Assembly: GCF_007860075.1 (NCBI RefSeq)
Contig: NZ_SJPP01000002.1
Span: 1-64,000, forward strand
Length of the DNA stretch: 64,000 nucleotides
Direction of reading: 5' to 3'
DNA from: Symmachiella macrocystis
Lineage (GTDB): Bacteria > Planctomycetota > Planctomycetia > Planctomycetales > Planctomycetaceae
Both the position numbers and the translations under genes were made by a program. The first letter of the stretch is position 1. Each line of letters starts with the position of its first letter. The notes below the pieces were generated by a model. The model was not told where the DNA came from. It saw only the letters and a program-made list of their open reading frames with translations, and searched no databases. Shown here piece after piece: positions 48,701-53,027 of this stretch.

Positions 48701-50088
48701 TCGTCATCCTCCGCCTCGATGTCGTCCGCGACGACGACGGTGAAGTCTAGACTAATGTCGTTCCCGCTGCCCCCACTAAACGTCAGCGTCGTACCGTCAA
48801 ACGTTACCCCGGTTGCCGACAACTTGGCACTGTTGATCGCCGCAATCACGGCGGTTTCATAGTCGGCTAAGTCGGATTCGTTCAACACGTGGCTGACATC
48901 CACGCTGGCGATAGCCCCGTCCTCCAGCGTGCCGGTATAACCAATCGTATAAGTGATCGCGTTGCCGTCGCTATCGGCGACATCCTCAGTGACCGTCGAC
49001 GCCGTCGCACTGATCGCAAACTCAACGTCGCTATTGACGATCGTCGTTTCGGCCGACGCTGTAGTGATTGCGGCGCTTCCCGCACCGCTGGCAGCGGCGT
49101 TACTGAGCGTGACACTGAAGTCTTCATCACTTTCGACAACAGAATCATCGTTCACAACGACCGTGAAGTTCAAACTAGAGGTCGGGGAACCGCCGGTGGT
49201 GTATGAGATTTCAATGTTGGCAGTGTAGACGTTGTACTCGTCGCCGTTGCTATCCCCTTCAAGCTGAATCAGCAGACCAAAGCCCGTGGCGTTGAGTTCC
49301 GCGGCTGTCCAGGTTGTGCCCCATAGATTCGTATCGCTGCCGACGGTGAGCGTCCCACCCGACCAACTGCCCGAAGTGATCGTACCAGTCCCGGCAGACG
49401 AGGTACCGTTCTTGGTGATCTTGACCGACGTACTCTCGTTGTCCGGACCATCCGAACCGGTCGTCTTGAGTACAGCGGTGATGCCGTCGATCGTCGCGCC
49501 GGTCGGGATACTGAATCCGAAGTCTGTCAAACGCAGGGTGTGTGAATAATCGTTGCGGCGGGGTTCCACGGTGGTGAATGTTGTCGGAGTATCGTCCTCG
49601 GCATTACCTGGAGTGACCCAAGCTTCGTCCCCGCTAGAATCCTGCGTCACCGATCCGGCAAAGGCGTCGACATCAGCAGAAACGGCCCCCGTCCCCTGGA
49701 ACGTGAGCGTCGTGCCGTCAAAACTGACGTCGGTGTGATTGCCCGCTGCGGTCGTTATGGCGCTGACCACATTTGTCGAGTAATCCGCCGCATCGGTTTC
49801 ATCGAGCAGGTGGCTAACATCCACGCTAGCCGTCTCACCCACATCGATCGTGCCGGTATAGCTGATCGAATAGTCCACTTCGTTGCTATCGCCGTCGGTC
49901 GTATCCTCCGTGACCGACGTGTCCCCAGAGATCGCAAAATTGACCGTCAGCAACGTGCGGTCTTCTAACACCTCGATGGGATTGGACATGTTGCGAAATC
50001 GCCGCATTCGCCGCGATTTCTCGCGCCGTCGATAGCTCTGCTTCATCAACCGCGTCCGTACAGCTTCCAACCACGGCGCAAACAACAT
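27724..50088 (-). CDS. Giant exported Rhs-type polymorphic toxin, 7454 residues
   Basis: The start at ATG 50088 is set by GGAGG eight bases upstream. Approximate layout by residue: 1-55 basic leader with the planctomycete motif EVLEDRTLL; 55-950 four Calx-beta-like repeats (VTEDxTDGDSN, DVSHLL), two with another sandwich inserted; about 1000 VWA first half with MIDAS DESGS; 1050-1880 PPC-like repeats; about 1880-2000 VWA second half (EDGYDAIDEAL, ILITDEDRD); two He_PIG modules near 2400-2600; a second split VWA (DESVS, about 2680; second half about 3560-3650); seventeen more He_PIG modules to about 5410; Rhs/YD repeats about 5600-7060; core about 7058-7152 ending NGIDPSG; then a variable tip of about 300 residues with hydrophobic helices and GADILDPRKGFVQLKGP, which could be a PD-(D/E)xK-like nuclease core. 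No frame break over 22 kb, so it is maintained. Predicted to be a cell-surface contact-dependent toxin. Confidence 0.85.
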   Translation of the reverse strand: MLFAPWLEAVRTRLMKQSYRRREKSRRMRRFRNMSNPIEVLEDRTLLTVNFAISGDTSVTEDTTDGDSNEVDYSISYTGTIDVGETASVDVSHLLDETDAADYSTNVVSAITTAAGNHTDVSFDGTTLTFQGTGAVSADVDAFAGSVTQDSSGDEAWVTPGNAEDDTPTTFTTVEPRRNDYSHTLRLTDFGFSIPTGATIDGITAVLKTTGSDGPDNESTSVKITKNGTSSAGTGTITSGSWSGGTLTVGSDTNLWGTTWTAAELNATGFGLLIQLEGDSNGDEYNVYTANIEISYTTGGSPTSSLNFTVVVNDDSVVESDEDFSVTLSNAAASGAGSAAITTASAETTIVNSDVEFAISATASTVTEDVADSDGNAITYTIGYTGTLEDGAIASVDVSHVLNESDLADYETAVIAAINSAKLSATGVTFDGTTLTFSGGSGNDISLDFTVVVADDIEAEDDEAFGVSLSNAVVSGSGTATIATASANATIVNHEVIVGDVAFSLTGGASVTEETTDGDSNQVTYTISYDGVLEENESASVDVSHVLSETLSADYTTNVVEALTTAAANVADVSFDGTTLTFLGPQVSSTTGSGYAGNAAVGTTADDAWSAIGNAEGNTSGTAATVDTGGGDYSDELLLTDFDLNIPTGATIDGIKVTLITGGDNPNNASSALKITKNGTTATGTAPTPTGNWSSGTVVLGDATALWGTTWTAAELNASDFGLIVQLRDGDFELYSAQIEVAYTSSNAGSETKSLDFTIEVNDDAAAEEEEGYSVTLSNAATSGSGTASIETATAATTIVNNDVEFAISASAVKVTEDPTDGDGNSITYTVGYTGALASGETASIDVAHLLVHTDAADYDTTVAAALATAVSGATGVSLSGSTLTFSSGAGNDTSLDFTVVIDNDADPEPDKEYSVAIHNAEVSGSGSATISEILVTSTIINDDVELDDGVQIIGGGELPAPNPATGDVDPTSIEVNLLPQEQSEHTVTLSFDDEYAPTADVVFIVDESGSMEDEHAWIAGMVTSLDSSLNANGVTGNRYSLVGYLGEGTLFSMTPEPVIVTIYGPDGTQLESQQLAVETTTGLIEGSFTLPASGDYTIVVDHAGSTSSYDYSFVLEDASSVGGSAALVLDELTTGEIHNDSETHEHTFSLSGSDTLYFESLTTDTDLRWSLTGPSGAVVTDRDFDAGGLKIVGESGSYTLTVDGPSEATGTYAFRLLNLSGSSITAGTQINGTLDPATDSLVYELSASAGDQYYFNSQSSSLPAGAQWRLIDPSGTELFSQSLSEDHEPLTTSSTGTYYLVVDGDVADTASTRAFSFTVEILGATSSTALSFGTGYSSSISKAGEADEYTFTLTGDELLAFDSQTDDGDLAWTLTEATAGTVIADVPLDASDLVLRLGAGTYTLSIDPPGDATGSYDFQILDLASATSLTVDSTESGNLNPASSTATYKFTAAAGDKYSFDAISWAGSAAAQWRLIDPFGNELFGAAIGDDVPTLHVHAAGDYTLLLEGAIDDATSNPAFSFEVVDEGSDTSDPAPLALNQVVSGEISASLEEDEYTFTLGSAALVSFDSLTGRGDMYWSLADGGGTIVNSRALDASDASGVSNANSVLSLSAGTYTLTIDADSGITGDYAFAVLDLSSATTITAGSDVTGVLAASHRTAVYEFTAGAGDQFGFQSVNWAGDADATWRLVNSSGTVLTSGELGASTGLFELTAGGTYSLLIEGTLDDTPVTRPYAFQIELLELSSTSSLSATNSGSISTAGDLHAFTFNATAGENYFIDFADASTTDHYLSIRNAAGVEVARVAYDSAAQPNSVSTFTVADSGTYTVVVGADNSSTGSFEFRLIELDEANLTAIDADTAGDFTASGERDVFHFEGAAGREVNLRIDAWGTAAQMSAASGRLVDNGGVEDGYDAIDEALQHLRFRDNAATHFILITDEDRDNTSPNLTYNDIFNDLDTAGYTLHSIVNMQVDTTNQTENALGIDGAGTGNSAYYADGSGGYTSETSGGVAFTRYSTPVFDYNNNITTEADYIDLAFDLEGTTWDLHQLRAGGLTGATAAQVLATESFTAAFVDILTNKITADQMDLVSTDPNVTFEVLSETLTEDDISYDIRFTGDGTQYVFDLQFVRDQNGTDTVLGTIPVTLRTHYVQLTENNNFQTLYEDALTIPADAEALELRFFDLQFDTADGAAINDAFEIALLDSDGNPLAGTIGGGRDAFFNMTEGEDPLLGGGVVYDAEAGTVTLDISHLPEGLAATLAVRLVNNDADSTSTVSVDVHPTILTTSPVTNPSLTSPSGDGHAPNTIDFDHMIDVTAAVSWEYQATSFDESSDTLFTGLTLTNDGISPIRGPLLVAVHHVDNPRVQATGYDGLTPDGYAYFDVTHLMEDGMLDPAAALSGLALRFHNPQQVQFNYELQILADFNRSPEFVSDPVTEVVAGESYEYGAAAVDPDGDAVTYSILSGPGTMAIDAETGMITWSPTSGDVGGHVVIVQATDPLGSYDLQTYTLSVSENIPNRPPLFTTIPIVDAYLHTTYFYDSDASDPDGDDLTYSLVDGPLGMAIDTDTGAISWDVTDVSLVGTLVSVTLKVTETGESGAGHEATQEYLIAVHEAIGNHDPIIISDPQLTFELPGFSGNTATGDVTPTELELHLSAGEVSEQIVSLDYEYDGNFSADIVLIVDESVSMTGGQAWLDEIAEALNAELEAAGYFENRFAIVGFTADSAVFSTVDDPFRVSVYGPDDVLVKSVWVPERELFSSALAGWELPSSGEYTVVVENTDGSTATEYSFVLESVEEVVSTQSLTLGTSYSGTIETYAAQDEYTFSIAADDTLVLFDALEHNDQLQWSLTGPGGEVVTDRLLDQEDLVLSLDSGSYTLAIAAVGFRSEDYQFRLVDLSAASSVTLGSSTSGTLDPVGESVGYEVTISTAARYDFTSESWNGSAAARWRLVDDSGAELFDALLSESQSLVNLAVGDYLLIIDGDVDDTATQPQYQFNVDTGTYSLSGTAISLDQTVSDNLASGQYNFTLSADALVYFDVTEEISGGTAQTMSWTLEGADGTFISSRWLEESNAGGYSSSDPDPLVFDLSAGGYNLTIDNSSQNDYEFRVVDIHSTSLSDVSSLTLDTVVNGTLSSSRETHSYTFSATAGDVLAFDALTSAAQSSARWRLIGPDGSVLSTNGLLTDLPVHVITQTGDYALLIEGGTDDSSTSRTYSFEVQSLNLATVGSLTDGTLAADETHRYGFTLDEDALLYFDALTDEADFAWQLLDSSGTTVVSQRLFTASDGDDVSDANAVLDLSAGTYVLDVLSLNSATGDYDLRLVNLADVAVSDFLGTTSDALSAGNSTDVYHFQAIPGDTLTIDVSSYSGPSGSQWRVVDSDGTVVDSDLISASQDTVSITAHGEYYLLIEGDISDIASSQSYTLDATLSQGGTPTALTLGSTTSGTISSADTFDVYSISGTAGQELFLDWLSGATTDMTLWLRDADGNLLLTESRSEESDYTKFPLVTLATTGTYTLLVGDAAGGTGAYSFRVLDKATQSQLVLSDETSAVFTTTNEDRLYRFNGTAGQKMVLRLDAWADADDVDEMTARLKTEGAVEDGYEAIHTALNGLNFRDHVSRQLVLITDEDRDSPDSNLTYNTILDELDEHDASLHSLLDVTLNQVPGSGTYALGVDGDTAADNMYWIGTGGDYTVTSGTAPNFSTSWAIETEYIDLTFDADGTVWDGLTLEWGVPDEVNSFIAALADVIRGDVSEDLDVTLTASDPNVQFEILTKTYNGTSFDFDVRITGDGNPHAFDLQFVRENNPGVVVGTIPTEIWVDYFYDVDAIDPDNDELTYTLVGETHGATFDNETGLLRWAPTVTGEYEFTALVEDGRGGSDLQTWTVTVGDTTSGNTAPVLASAGPFTIQSGRPFEFMAVASDVDGDALQYQILDIPGSANAKPAGMTIDPLTGVVSWTPDVLQAGEYDIVIRAADGRGGIDSTTVSITVVVPTIVETLDNAHPVIVSTPVTSAMLGIQYTYDVQATDADLDPLLYELALAPEGMAIDPVTGLISWVPSFSDLDDTIAGQHHVAVRVTDGRGGIALQKFIVDLQSGLPIITSSPNLSATVGTEWTYQLTASDPDLPNDVLEYELTYGPDGATIGASDGLLSWTPTATGIKLFVVTVYDLAGHGYQQMFLLPVIDTGSNTAPTILSTPRTQTIADQTFLTRITASDPEGEVITYSLIDGPSTMTINAATGMVQWLPGLEDVNAVSAPHQYTVRATDARGLYDEQTFDLHVVAPLIGDDGTSLNHSPEITSTPDKVWIVDRLYRYQATATDVDGDQLLWSLDSDVANMEIDPATGELLWLPDASHIGNTEVTIRVIDPFGGLATQSFVISVSDSNHPPEITSDPPQSGRSGEAYTYNVEATDPDEDTLVFALDNPPTGMSINPNTGVISWTPSSEGSYSVTVTATDPSGWYAYQTYDLTIYAPASNLPPQINSNPEQTGMVGTAYSYQVIATDPDEDELDYSLGGTPPIGMSIDPDTGLLTWTPGTGQTGVHSVQVIVSDGTDSDDQTFEISVRDNAAPVLTAIPDGTLTAGQLYEFDVSATDTDGDTLTYSLLGAPSNMTIDAGTGRIRWQTTLDDINLHPNITVAVTDPFGLYDTHMFDLDVVPPTADDGGDGNSGDGGGPAINSQPFITSTPGETVIVGNLYSYQATATDPDNDPLEWLLDTSVRNMHLDRDTGQLFWTPDEDQIGDTEVMVRARDPFGAWSRQTFVISVVGTNQMPLFTTDPITSGRVGDNYSYAANAIDPDGDPLTYALLEAPTGMTIDPGTGVISWTPGATGTSDVTVTATDPSGLAAEQTYQLVITAAATNGRPEITSTPDWIALVGSEYTYQVTATDPDDDTLEYSLGGTPPSGMSIDTDTGLLTWTPSGGQAGIHSVEVIASDGSLGIGQNFDLFVRDNAAPTIAPIPDLTRAAGEKYQFTAYGSDTDGDALTYELSGEPAGMMINPVSGYIEWLTTIDDIGTYADITVTVTDPYGLSASETFDLEIIAPPTSGGGSNHNGDSNQNGGPLITSTAGGLAIVDEQYTYQATATDPDGDTLLWSLETDVANMEINPTTGELLWTPDASQIGTVSVWILVSDPHGAWSMQEIHVAVVDNNLPPQFTSTPPASGHSDEDYTYNVTATDPEDETLTFSLSDGPTGMTIDPDTGVLSWTPTGVGMFDVIVTVADTSGYAVHQDYDLTIFAPAANLPPQITSTAVLTGMVGTAYSYQVTATDPEDDTLTYSLGGTPPTGMSINSSSGLLSWTPGSGQTGLNTFEVIVSDGNDTDTQYLGISIRDNTAPTITTIPDATVTAGNGYQYDVLASDADGDALTYSISGEPTGMTIDADTGRIEWQTAIGDIGAHTNITVTVTDEFGLYSTDTFDVTVAADDTPPVVDVTYSHDPARLGTPLSIYIQAVDDVGVDEITLDINGVDVAVDANGNAVYDVVSLDPLVVTVTATDTVDNETVVVDNLTVIDPGDVTAPMVTITSITGGEELTEPTDILGTVDDLDDNLVYWTLIATAIDSGREFTLATGGNEITTPALLGNFDTTAVANGLYRLTLTAVDAGGNTATDNKLVTVEGNLKLGAFSISFLDMQVPAPGFPITITRSYSTLDAGEQGDFGYGWSLDIANTSVNVEHADSGLSNHGPYTPFKNGDRVVITLPDGSTEGFTFYTEPAFSYGIIAYDYKPKFVADAGVDSELFVNEADVHLQQAGDEWVDHSKQGLAYNPALEEFGNAYVLRLRTGVELTINATTGELASIHDRYGNALYFTGDGIESSNGRGVDFTRDYAGRITKITDHVGNFLRYDYDQETGNLIAVTDRTDATTQFTYLDGPNDPEHYLDEIIDPLGRSAATTTYDEQGRVDTVTDADGQTISYTYDSGNKTQTITDQLDNTSTVTFDSRGNITREEDPLGGITKRTFDDDDNLLTEIMVIGLEDTVSSETNDLLTTYTYDTNGFVASVITPDNLETTYNNHETGTPLTVTDPLGNTTQTVVDEYGRPLYLIDALENRTQLLYYGVGTNAADNGQVRYIVSPWKTDDYHGPSHNTAVSFEYDEEGNLISTTNWDQWSTPANAGDGNYQTNRFTYDDYGNQIGTSRLWQDPNDAENTVTLTTSSSYDDNNRLISHTDAYGHTSTTTYDAAGQVIATTRIIGQDDNISAETDDQTTTMLYDPRGQNIQTTYSDGTITRTVYDAKGRAVYTTDRHLPADDTNGTYYIYDALDRVIETRRHKDLVITITDNNGDFTSAYTSKGDELSSSSSTYDAVSGWLLSSTSSSGSTTTYEYDDFGRTKKITQTIGSSSRETNYAYDEFGRQEWVEDSYGRETATFYDEYGRVKRTVYHDSTFSETTYDSFGRVATTTDRFGNTRTNTYDGTVGRLVKTETSAGVVSEYEYDYYGQQTAMEVTADNVTARTEYEYDQFGRQVLVRDALGRETSYDYDEYGNVIKTTFDDDSYITSTYDDFGRVLSETDALGNTKNYEYDDQGRLTAVILPAVTHPDTQVTVRPGYEYFYDEQGNRTAIRDNVVWINGTKTYDHDGNSGNGDDYRETLFTYDDFGHQLTRELPMGQTESFEYDEETLRLIQHTDFEGNITESVYSDLGFLDELQYFAPGSDPETDPADETVEYTYNSLDQREQITDERGDTDYTYDEFDRLSQIDTPEGVLNYEYDNYGRQVRKSIGNPADPTHDWTYSYDALGRLKTVSTVRRNGVDLTTAEVTTYSYDLVGNLSRVDYANGMITTYEYDALNRLDVMTHYSPDETPQNLADNDKLAEYDYTVRADGRRTAVTETYWESSTAYTTDIAWTYDNLGRLVEEDYDSHNNSLDYTTTFTYDLVGNRLSKVIDGVVDKTLTYEYDDNDRLLTSWKVIGDVDDGVNLETDDTTTTYGYTGTLQTSKTVEETYSTQTLSVVDYSYDLQGRMSEVVIDTYDSNSDIVKKETTTYVYDGRGIRVGSTYKVEEDDDQNPATDLVVTKHEETSYLVDDMNPTGYAQVIEKIVREAGTATVTDAKVFTLGHDVIDQTTFTPGGTEAGSPLTLLYDGHGSTRAVLDSSAAFVQHYAYTAYGLAIGFDEAQALTTLLYSGEAFDSRVGLQYLRARWYDPNSGRFNRLDPFSGNLRDPQSLHKYLYVHGNPINGIDPSGREFTLGGMLTTTTVLGAVAGTVLGGIDAALDPNPDVSIIDGMIDGAIAGAALGLAAGAFIATAPLLPGWIAAGGIAGTTKAIVWAYAFSGMSALIGYLSASSIDDSFKRGANYQATFRIVTGVTGKMFFTLSVGKAVITQTQQLGNAHNARISAELLETQGGIASKIHLRARQLELAPDYAEHGGAPNYMEGLAAARYENVVGYRVTRSLVEGADILDPRKGFVQLKGPLGIKGKTGERIPVTDIMVEKLARSVLRDVNSNTFTKRVVVDSLNLSPTQYSTLVKLITAGLTPGSKPVMIIP
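28632..28916 (-). repeat. Rhs core block shared with both orphan cassettes
   Basis: About 285 bp from AVLD to IDPSG in the giant gene. Equivalent blocks lie at 26008-26291 and 23866-24148. The encoded segment RVGLQYLRARWYDPNSGRFN is identical or nearly so in all three. The variable tip starts right after each block. It is the expected crossover site for tip exchange. Confidence 0.8.
33890..37250 (-). repeat. Three tandem ~1.14-kb units of four He_PIG modules
   Basis: Within the giant gene, units start near 37250, 36105 and 34965. Each unit has module types in the same order: ATDxDGDxLLWSLD-like, ATDPDEDTLxFAL-like, YSLGGTPPxGMSI-like and DTDGDxLTYxLxGxP-like, the last ending TLDDI/TIDDIG/AIGDIG and VTDPFGLY-type text. 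This shows expansion by duplication of a four-module block. Confidence 0.7.
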
Positions 50089-51065
50089 AGCGCAATCCTC
50101 CATAAAATGAGCGCGAGCGATAGCAGCGCACAAGCGAATCGTCCCTCGCCACCAGCGGCAAAGCGCAAGCAGAGCGCACACCGAGGCGCAGGGCGGATGG
50201 GTGTTAAGAATTCACAGGCAAAAGAGGCGCGCTACGATCGAACACGCACAGAAGGGTCAAACGCAAACCACTGAGCCGACAGACACCGGCCTAAACTGCG
50301 AACACCCGTCAAACAGCGTTGCCGGGTTAAACATCTCGAACATGGTTGAGCCACCATGGAGTTTCCTCTTCCTGAAAGCGCCAAGAAAAACAGTGAAAGA
50401 TACGAATGGTGAGATGGAATTATTATCGCGTTCAAAAACACAGTCGATTGAAAAGCAGTGAAGCAACTTTACAGCAGTCGATCAAGGAAAAAATTGGATA
50501 AAAAATGCTTTTTGGGAAATTCATTTTGATTTAACAACGCCCATGCATGGCCTGAGGCTAGATTCGAATGACTAAAGGGTCTGCGTTGAATAGAGAGCAT
50601 CCGCCTACAACACCATCGACTTGGTAAGGTCGTCTTGCGAATTGCGTTCGAACGGCCGCCAGCATTAGCGGATGACTTCGCAGTAAAAAACACCGATGTA
50701 CTCAACCATTCCACTCAAAGTTACTCCCCAAAACAGTCTCAAAAACTCCAGCTCATAGCGAAGAACGCGTTGTAAAAATACAATGTCCATAAACAGAATG
50801 CGCGGGCGTGACACAAACTCCACAACCGCAGTTGCCGCCAATATGAGAATATCGCGAGAAGGCAATATAACTTCGGTTGGACAAGCAGGTCGATCTGATC
50901 GGGTGCAATTCGTTTGCCCGACCGGTGGGGGCAACCGAGTGCGCGAACCACAGCGCACTAGTTACCGTGTTCACAGTATTTGATGCCAGTTCGGAGACTT
51001 TCTTCCGCGACTCAGGACGGTTCGACCTTGTGCACGCAAGACCCAACTATACGTACGGTCGCAAC
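50089..51065. other. Upstream region of the giant gene, no gene seen
   Basis: About 980 bp. It must contain the promoter of the giant gene (read leftwards). Frames here are short and lack coding character. AT-rich stretches occur around 50460-50540. No RNA gene or repeat recognised. Confidence 0.4.
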
Positions 51066-51376
51066 CTACCCAAAGCGAATCGCACGTTTCGCGTCCGGCG
51101 TCCGTCCGTCGCCGCCGCCGAAGTCGAACTTGAGCGGCTCCTCGCAGGTGTTTCGGATACACCAGTGCAGCACCACTTTCTCGCCAAGAAAATACGCAGG
51201 CTTGTCGAACTCCAGCGAAATGTCAGCCCGTCCGTTCGAATGATCTGTATTCGAAACCGGAATTTCACTACGCGTTGAAGTTTCGCTATTCTTGGGTAAT
51301 TCGCGCGGAGCATCTGGTTCCTGGACGGGGACTTTTGGGTCCGCTGCTGCATCCTCAGGTGCGAATGTTTCCTCGC
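51066..51376 (-). pseudogene. Truncated protein fragment cut by IS copy B
   Basis: The minus frame from the IS border to a TAG at 51066 reads about 103 residues with clear coding character: ETFAPEDAAADPKVPVQEPD, then SLEFDKPAYFLGEKVVLHW and GGDGRTPDAKRAIRFG. This resembles the beginning of secreted planctomycete proteins with an intracellular-proteinase-inhibitor-like sandwich. Its N-terminus was removed by the IS and the frame stops early, so it is a relic. Confidence 0.6.
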
Positions 51377-51762
51377 TCCCCGTTCAAAACCCTCTTCGAA
51401 CCAATATCTCTTTGTGCAAAGAGATGTTGGAGCCGTTAACCGCCCTAAGGCATGAAACGAGCGAACGTTACGGCGTGAGCGGGGCAGGGGAGGCGACGCG
51501 AAATCAGCTTCGGGCGACAAAATCGAATGTCGCGCGCGCGATTTTTGGTTAACAGAAATCTCTCTCTTTGCGTTAACCGGAGGGAAGCGCCAAAACCTTT
51601 GACCCATTGGTTAACAGCTTGCGCGACAAAGAGAGGTTTTCCAACGTTCGACACCCCCCGTTTTCGGCGCCGATTCGTTGCGATCGGCATCTCAGCGGGG
51701 TACAAAAACAATGCTATCTCCCAACTCAACAACACGTTATCGAAATCACAGGCAGGTACAGG

Positions 51763-52821
51763 ATGTCCCGGCTGTTTCACCCGCTGTTGCTGCTCATCGC
51801 GAATGCTTCCGAGCACAGATTGGCCAAACACGTCCAATACTTGAAGGAAGAACTGTCGATCCTCCGCGCTCGTATCCCCGGCGAAATTCACACCAAGCCG
51901 GAGGAGCGCGCTCGGTTGCTGAAATTCGGGAAACCCCTCGGGAAAGACATTGGCCGCTTGATCAGCATCGTCACCCCCAGCACGTTTCATCGATGGGTCC
52001 GGGAGGAGCGACGTGGCCACAAGCCGGCCAAACCGGGGCGACCCCGAAAACGACAAGTACTCCGCGAACTGGTCCGCAAGATCGCTCGCGAAACCGGCGT
52101 CGGCTACACCCGCATTCTTGGAGAACTGCGGCGACTCGGCATCAATCGGATCTGCCGGCAAACGGTCCGCAACATCCTCAAAGAGGAGGGGATCGACACC
52201 TCGCCCAAGCGGTCTCAAGGTTCTTGGGAGCAGTTCATCAAGATCCACGCTAAAACGTTGTGGGCTTGTGACTTCTTTACGCAGCGCATCATCACACCGA
52301 GGGGTCTTGTAAACTATTTCCTGCTGGTCTTCATCAACGTCGAGACCCGTGAAATCTTCGTAACGAATTCCACGGCGCATCCCGATTCGGCGTGGGTCAC
52401 GCAGCAGGCACGCAATTTTTTGATGCACACCTCGGATTATGACGACAAGCCGGCCTGCCTGATCCGCGATCGCGACACAAAGTTCACGGCAAGTTTCGAC
52501 GATGTGTTCAAAGCCGAGGGAGTGAAGGTCAAGGTTCTGCCGGTGCAAAGCCCCAACCTGAATTCGCGTTGCGAGCGGGTCATTCAGAGCATCAAGCACG
52601 AATGTTTGGACAATTTTCTCGTCTTTGGCGAGCAGCACTTGAACTACCTCATCCGTGAATACGTCCGATACTACAACGACGATCGCGCCCATTCGGCCTG
52701 TGGCCATCTGCCGCCGTCATGCGCAGATCCGCCAACGGAGAACAATACGATCGTACTCAATGACATCGTCCGCTGCGAACGACTCGGCGGATTGATTCAG
52801 TGGTACGAACGCGCCGCGTAA
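51763..52821 (+). CDS. Integrase-core transposase (copy B)
   Basis: 352 residues, same start (MSRLFHPLLLLIANASEHRL) and same DDE residues as copy A (LWACDFF, LIRDRDTKF, SRCERVIQSIKHE). It differs from copy A at roughly 15-20 residues, mostly conservative, for example RIITPRGLVNYF against RVITPRGIMNYF. Intact. The two copies are therefore not a very recent duplication, or they arrived separately. Confidence 0.9.
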   Translation: MSRLFHPLLLLIANASEHRLAKHVQYLKEELSILRARIPGEIHTKPEERARLLKFGKPLGKDIGRLISIVTPSTFHRWVREERRGHKPAKPGRPRKRQVLRELVRKIARETGVGYTRILGELRRLGINRICRQTVRNILKEEGIDTSPKRSQGSWEQFIKIHAKTLWACDFFTQRIITPRGLVNYFLLVFINVETREIFVTNSTAHPDSAWVTQQARNFLMHTSDYDDKPACLIRDRDTKFTASFDDVFKAEGVKVKVLPVQSPNLNSRCERVIQSIKHECLDNFLVFGEQHLNYLIREYVRYYNDDRAHSACGHLPPSCADPPTENNTIVLNDIVRCERLGGLIQWYERAA

Positions 52822-52978
52822 CTTTTATCGTTGTTGCTAATGTTCACCTCTGTGATCTCCGTGCGCGCTTGTCCGAAAAACCAAACGGATTGAAATCCAA
52901 TTAGCCGCTGGTTACGATCATTTCCTACAACAGTTCTTCCACGTGTTTTTCTCGCGAACCTCCTTTTGGTGTTCGACT

Positions 52979-53008
52979 TCCGTCCATCATTGTTTTTAGA
53001 CCGCGCGG
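52979..53008 (-). repeat. CCGCGCGG boundary motif, copy 5
   Basis: Minus strand CCGCGCGGTCTAAAAACAAT then GATGGACGGA. It is the right end of IS copy B and lies 20 bp past the stop of the restriction remnant. Confidence 0.6.
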
Positions 53009-53027
53009 TAAGTCCCATTCTCTGGGC

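Larger units (their letters stand above)
22078..53008. mobile_element. Candidate 31-kb island bounded by two direct IS copies
   Basis: The same ~1.63-kb IS lies at both ends in the same orientation (22078-23709 and 51377-53008) and encloses the whole toxin locus. Genes at the outer sides are broken. A tRNA-Asn lies 0.95 kb to the right. No flanking target duplication could be identified. Movement as one unit is inference. Confidence 0.4.
51377..53008 (+). mobile_element. Integrase-core IS, copy B
   Basis: Same limits as copy A (TCCCCGTTCAAAACCCTC to CCGCGCGG). The 3' flank of ~185 bp is recognisable but much more diverged from copy A than the rest. Its insertion cuts the fragment at 51066-51376; its right end lies 19 bp from the stop of a restriction-enzyme remnant. 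Confidence 0.75.

Noticed and set aside
28598-49968. Many long plus-strand frames antisense to the giant gene (for example 30139-30909 and 31018-31863)
   Set aside because: They are composed of V/G/D-rich text that mirrors the Asp/Thr/Tyr-rich repeat codons of the minus gene, have no ribosome sites, and match no family.
52797-53018. Short minus frames in the 3' flanks of the IS copies (also 23419-23751) as genes
   Set aside because: Both flanks carry stops or frameshifts relative to each other, so the shared text is better explained as IS or repeat sequence.
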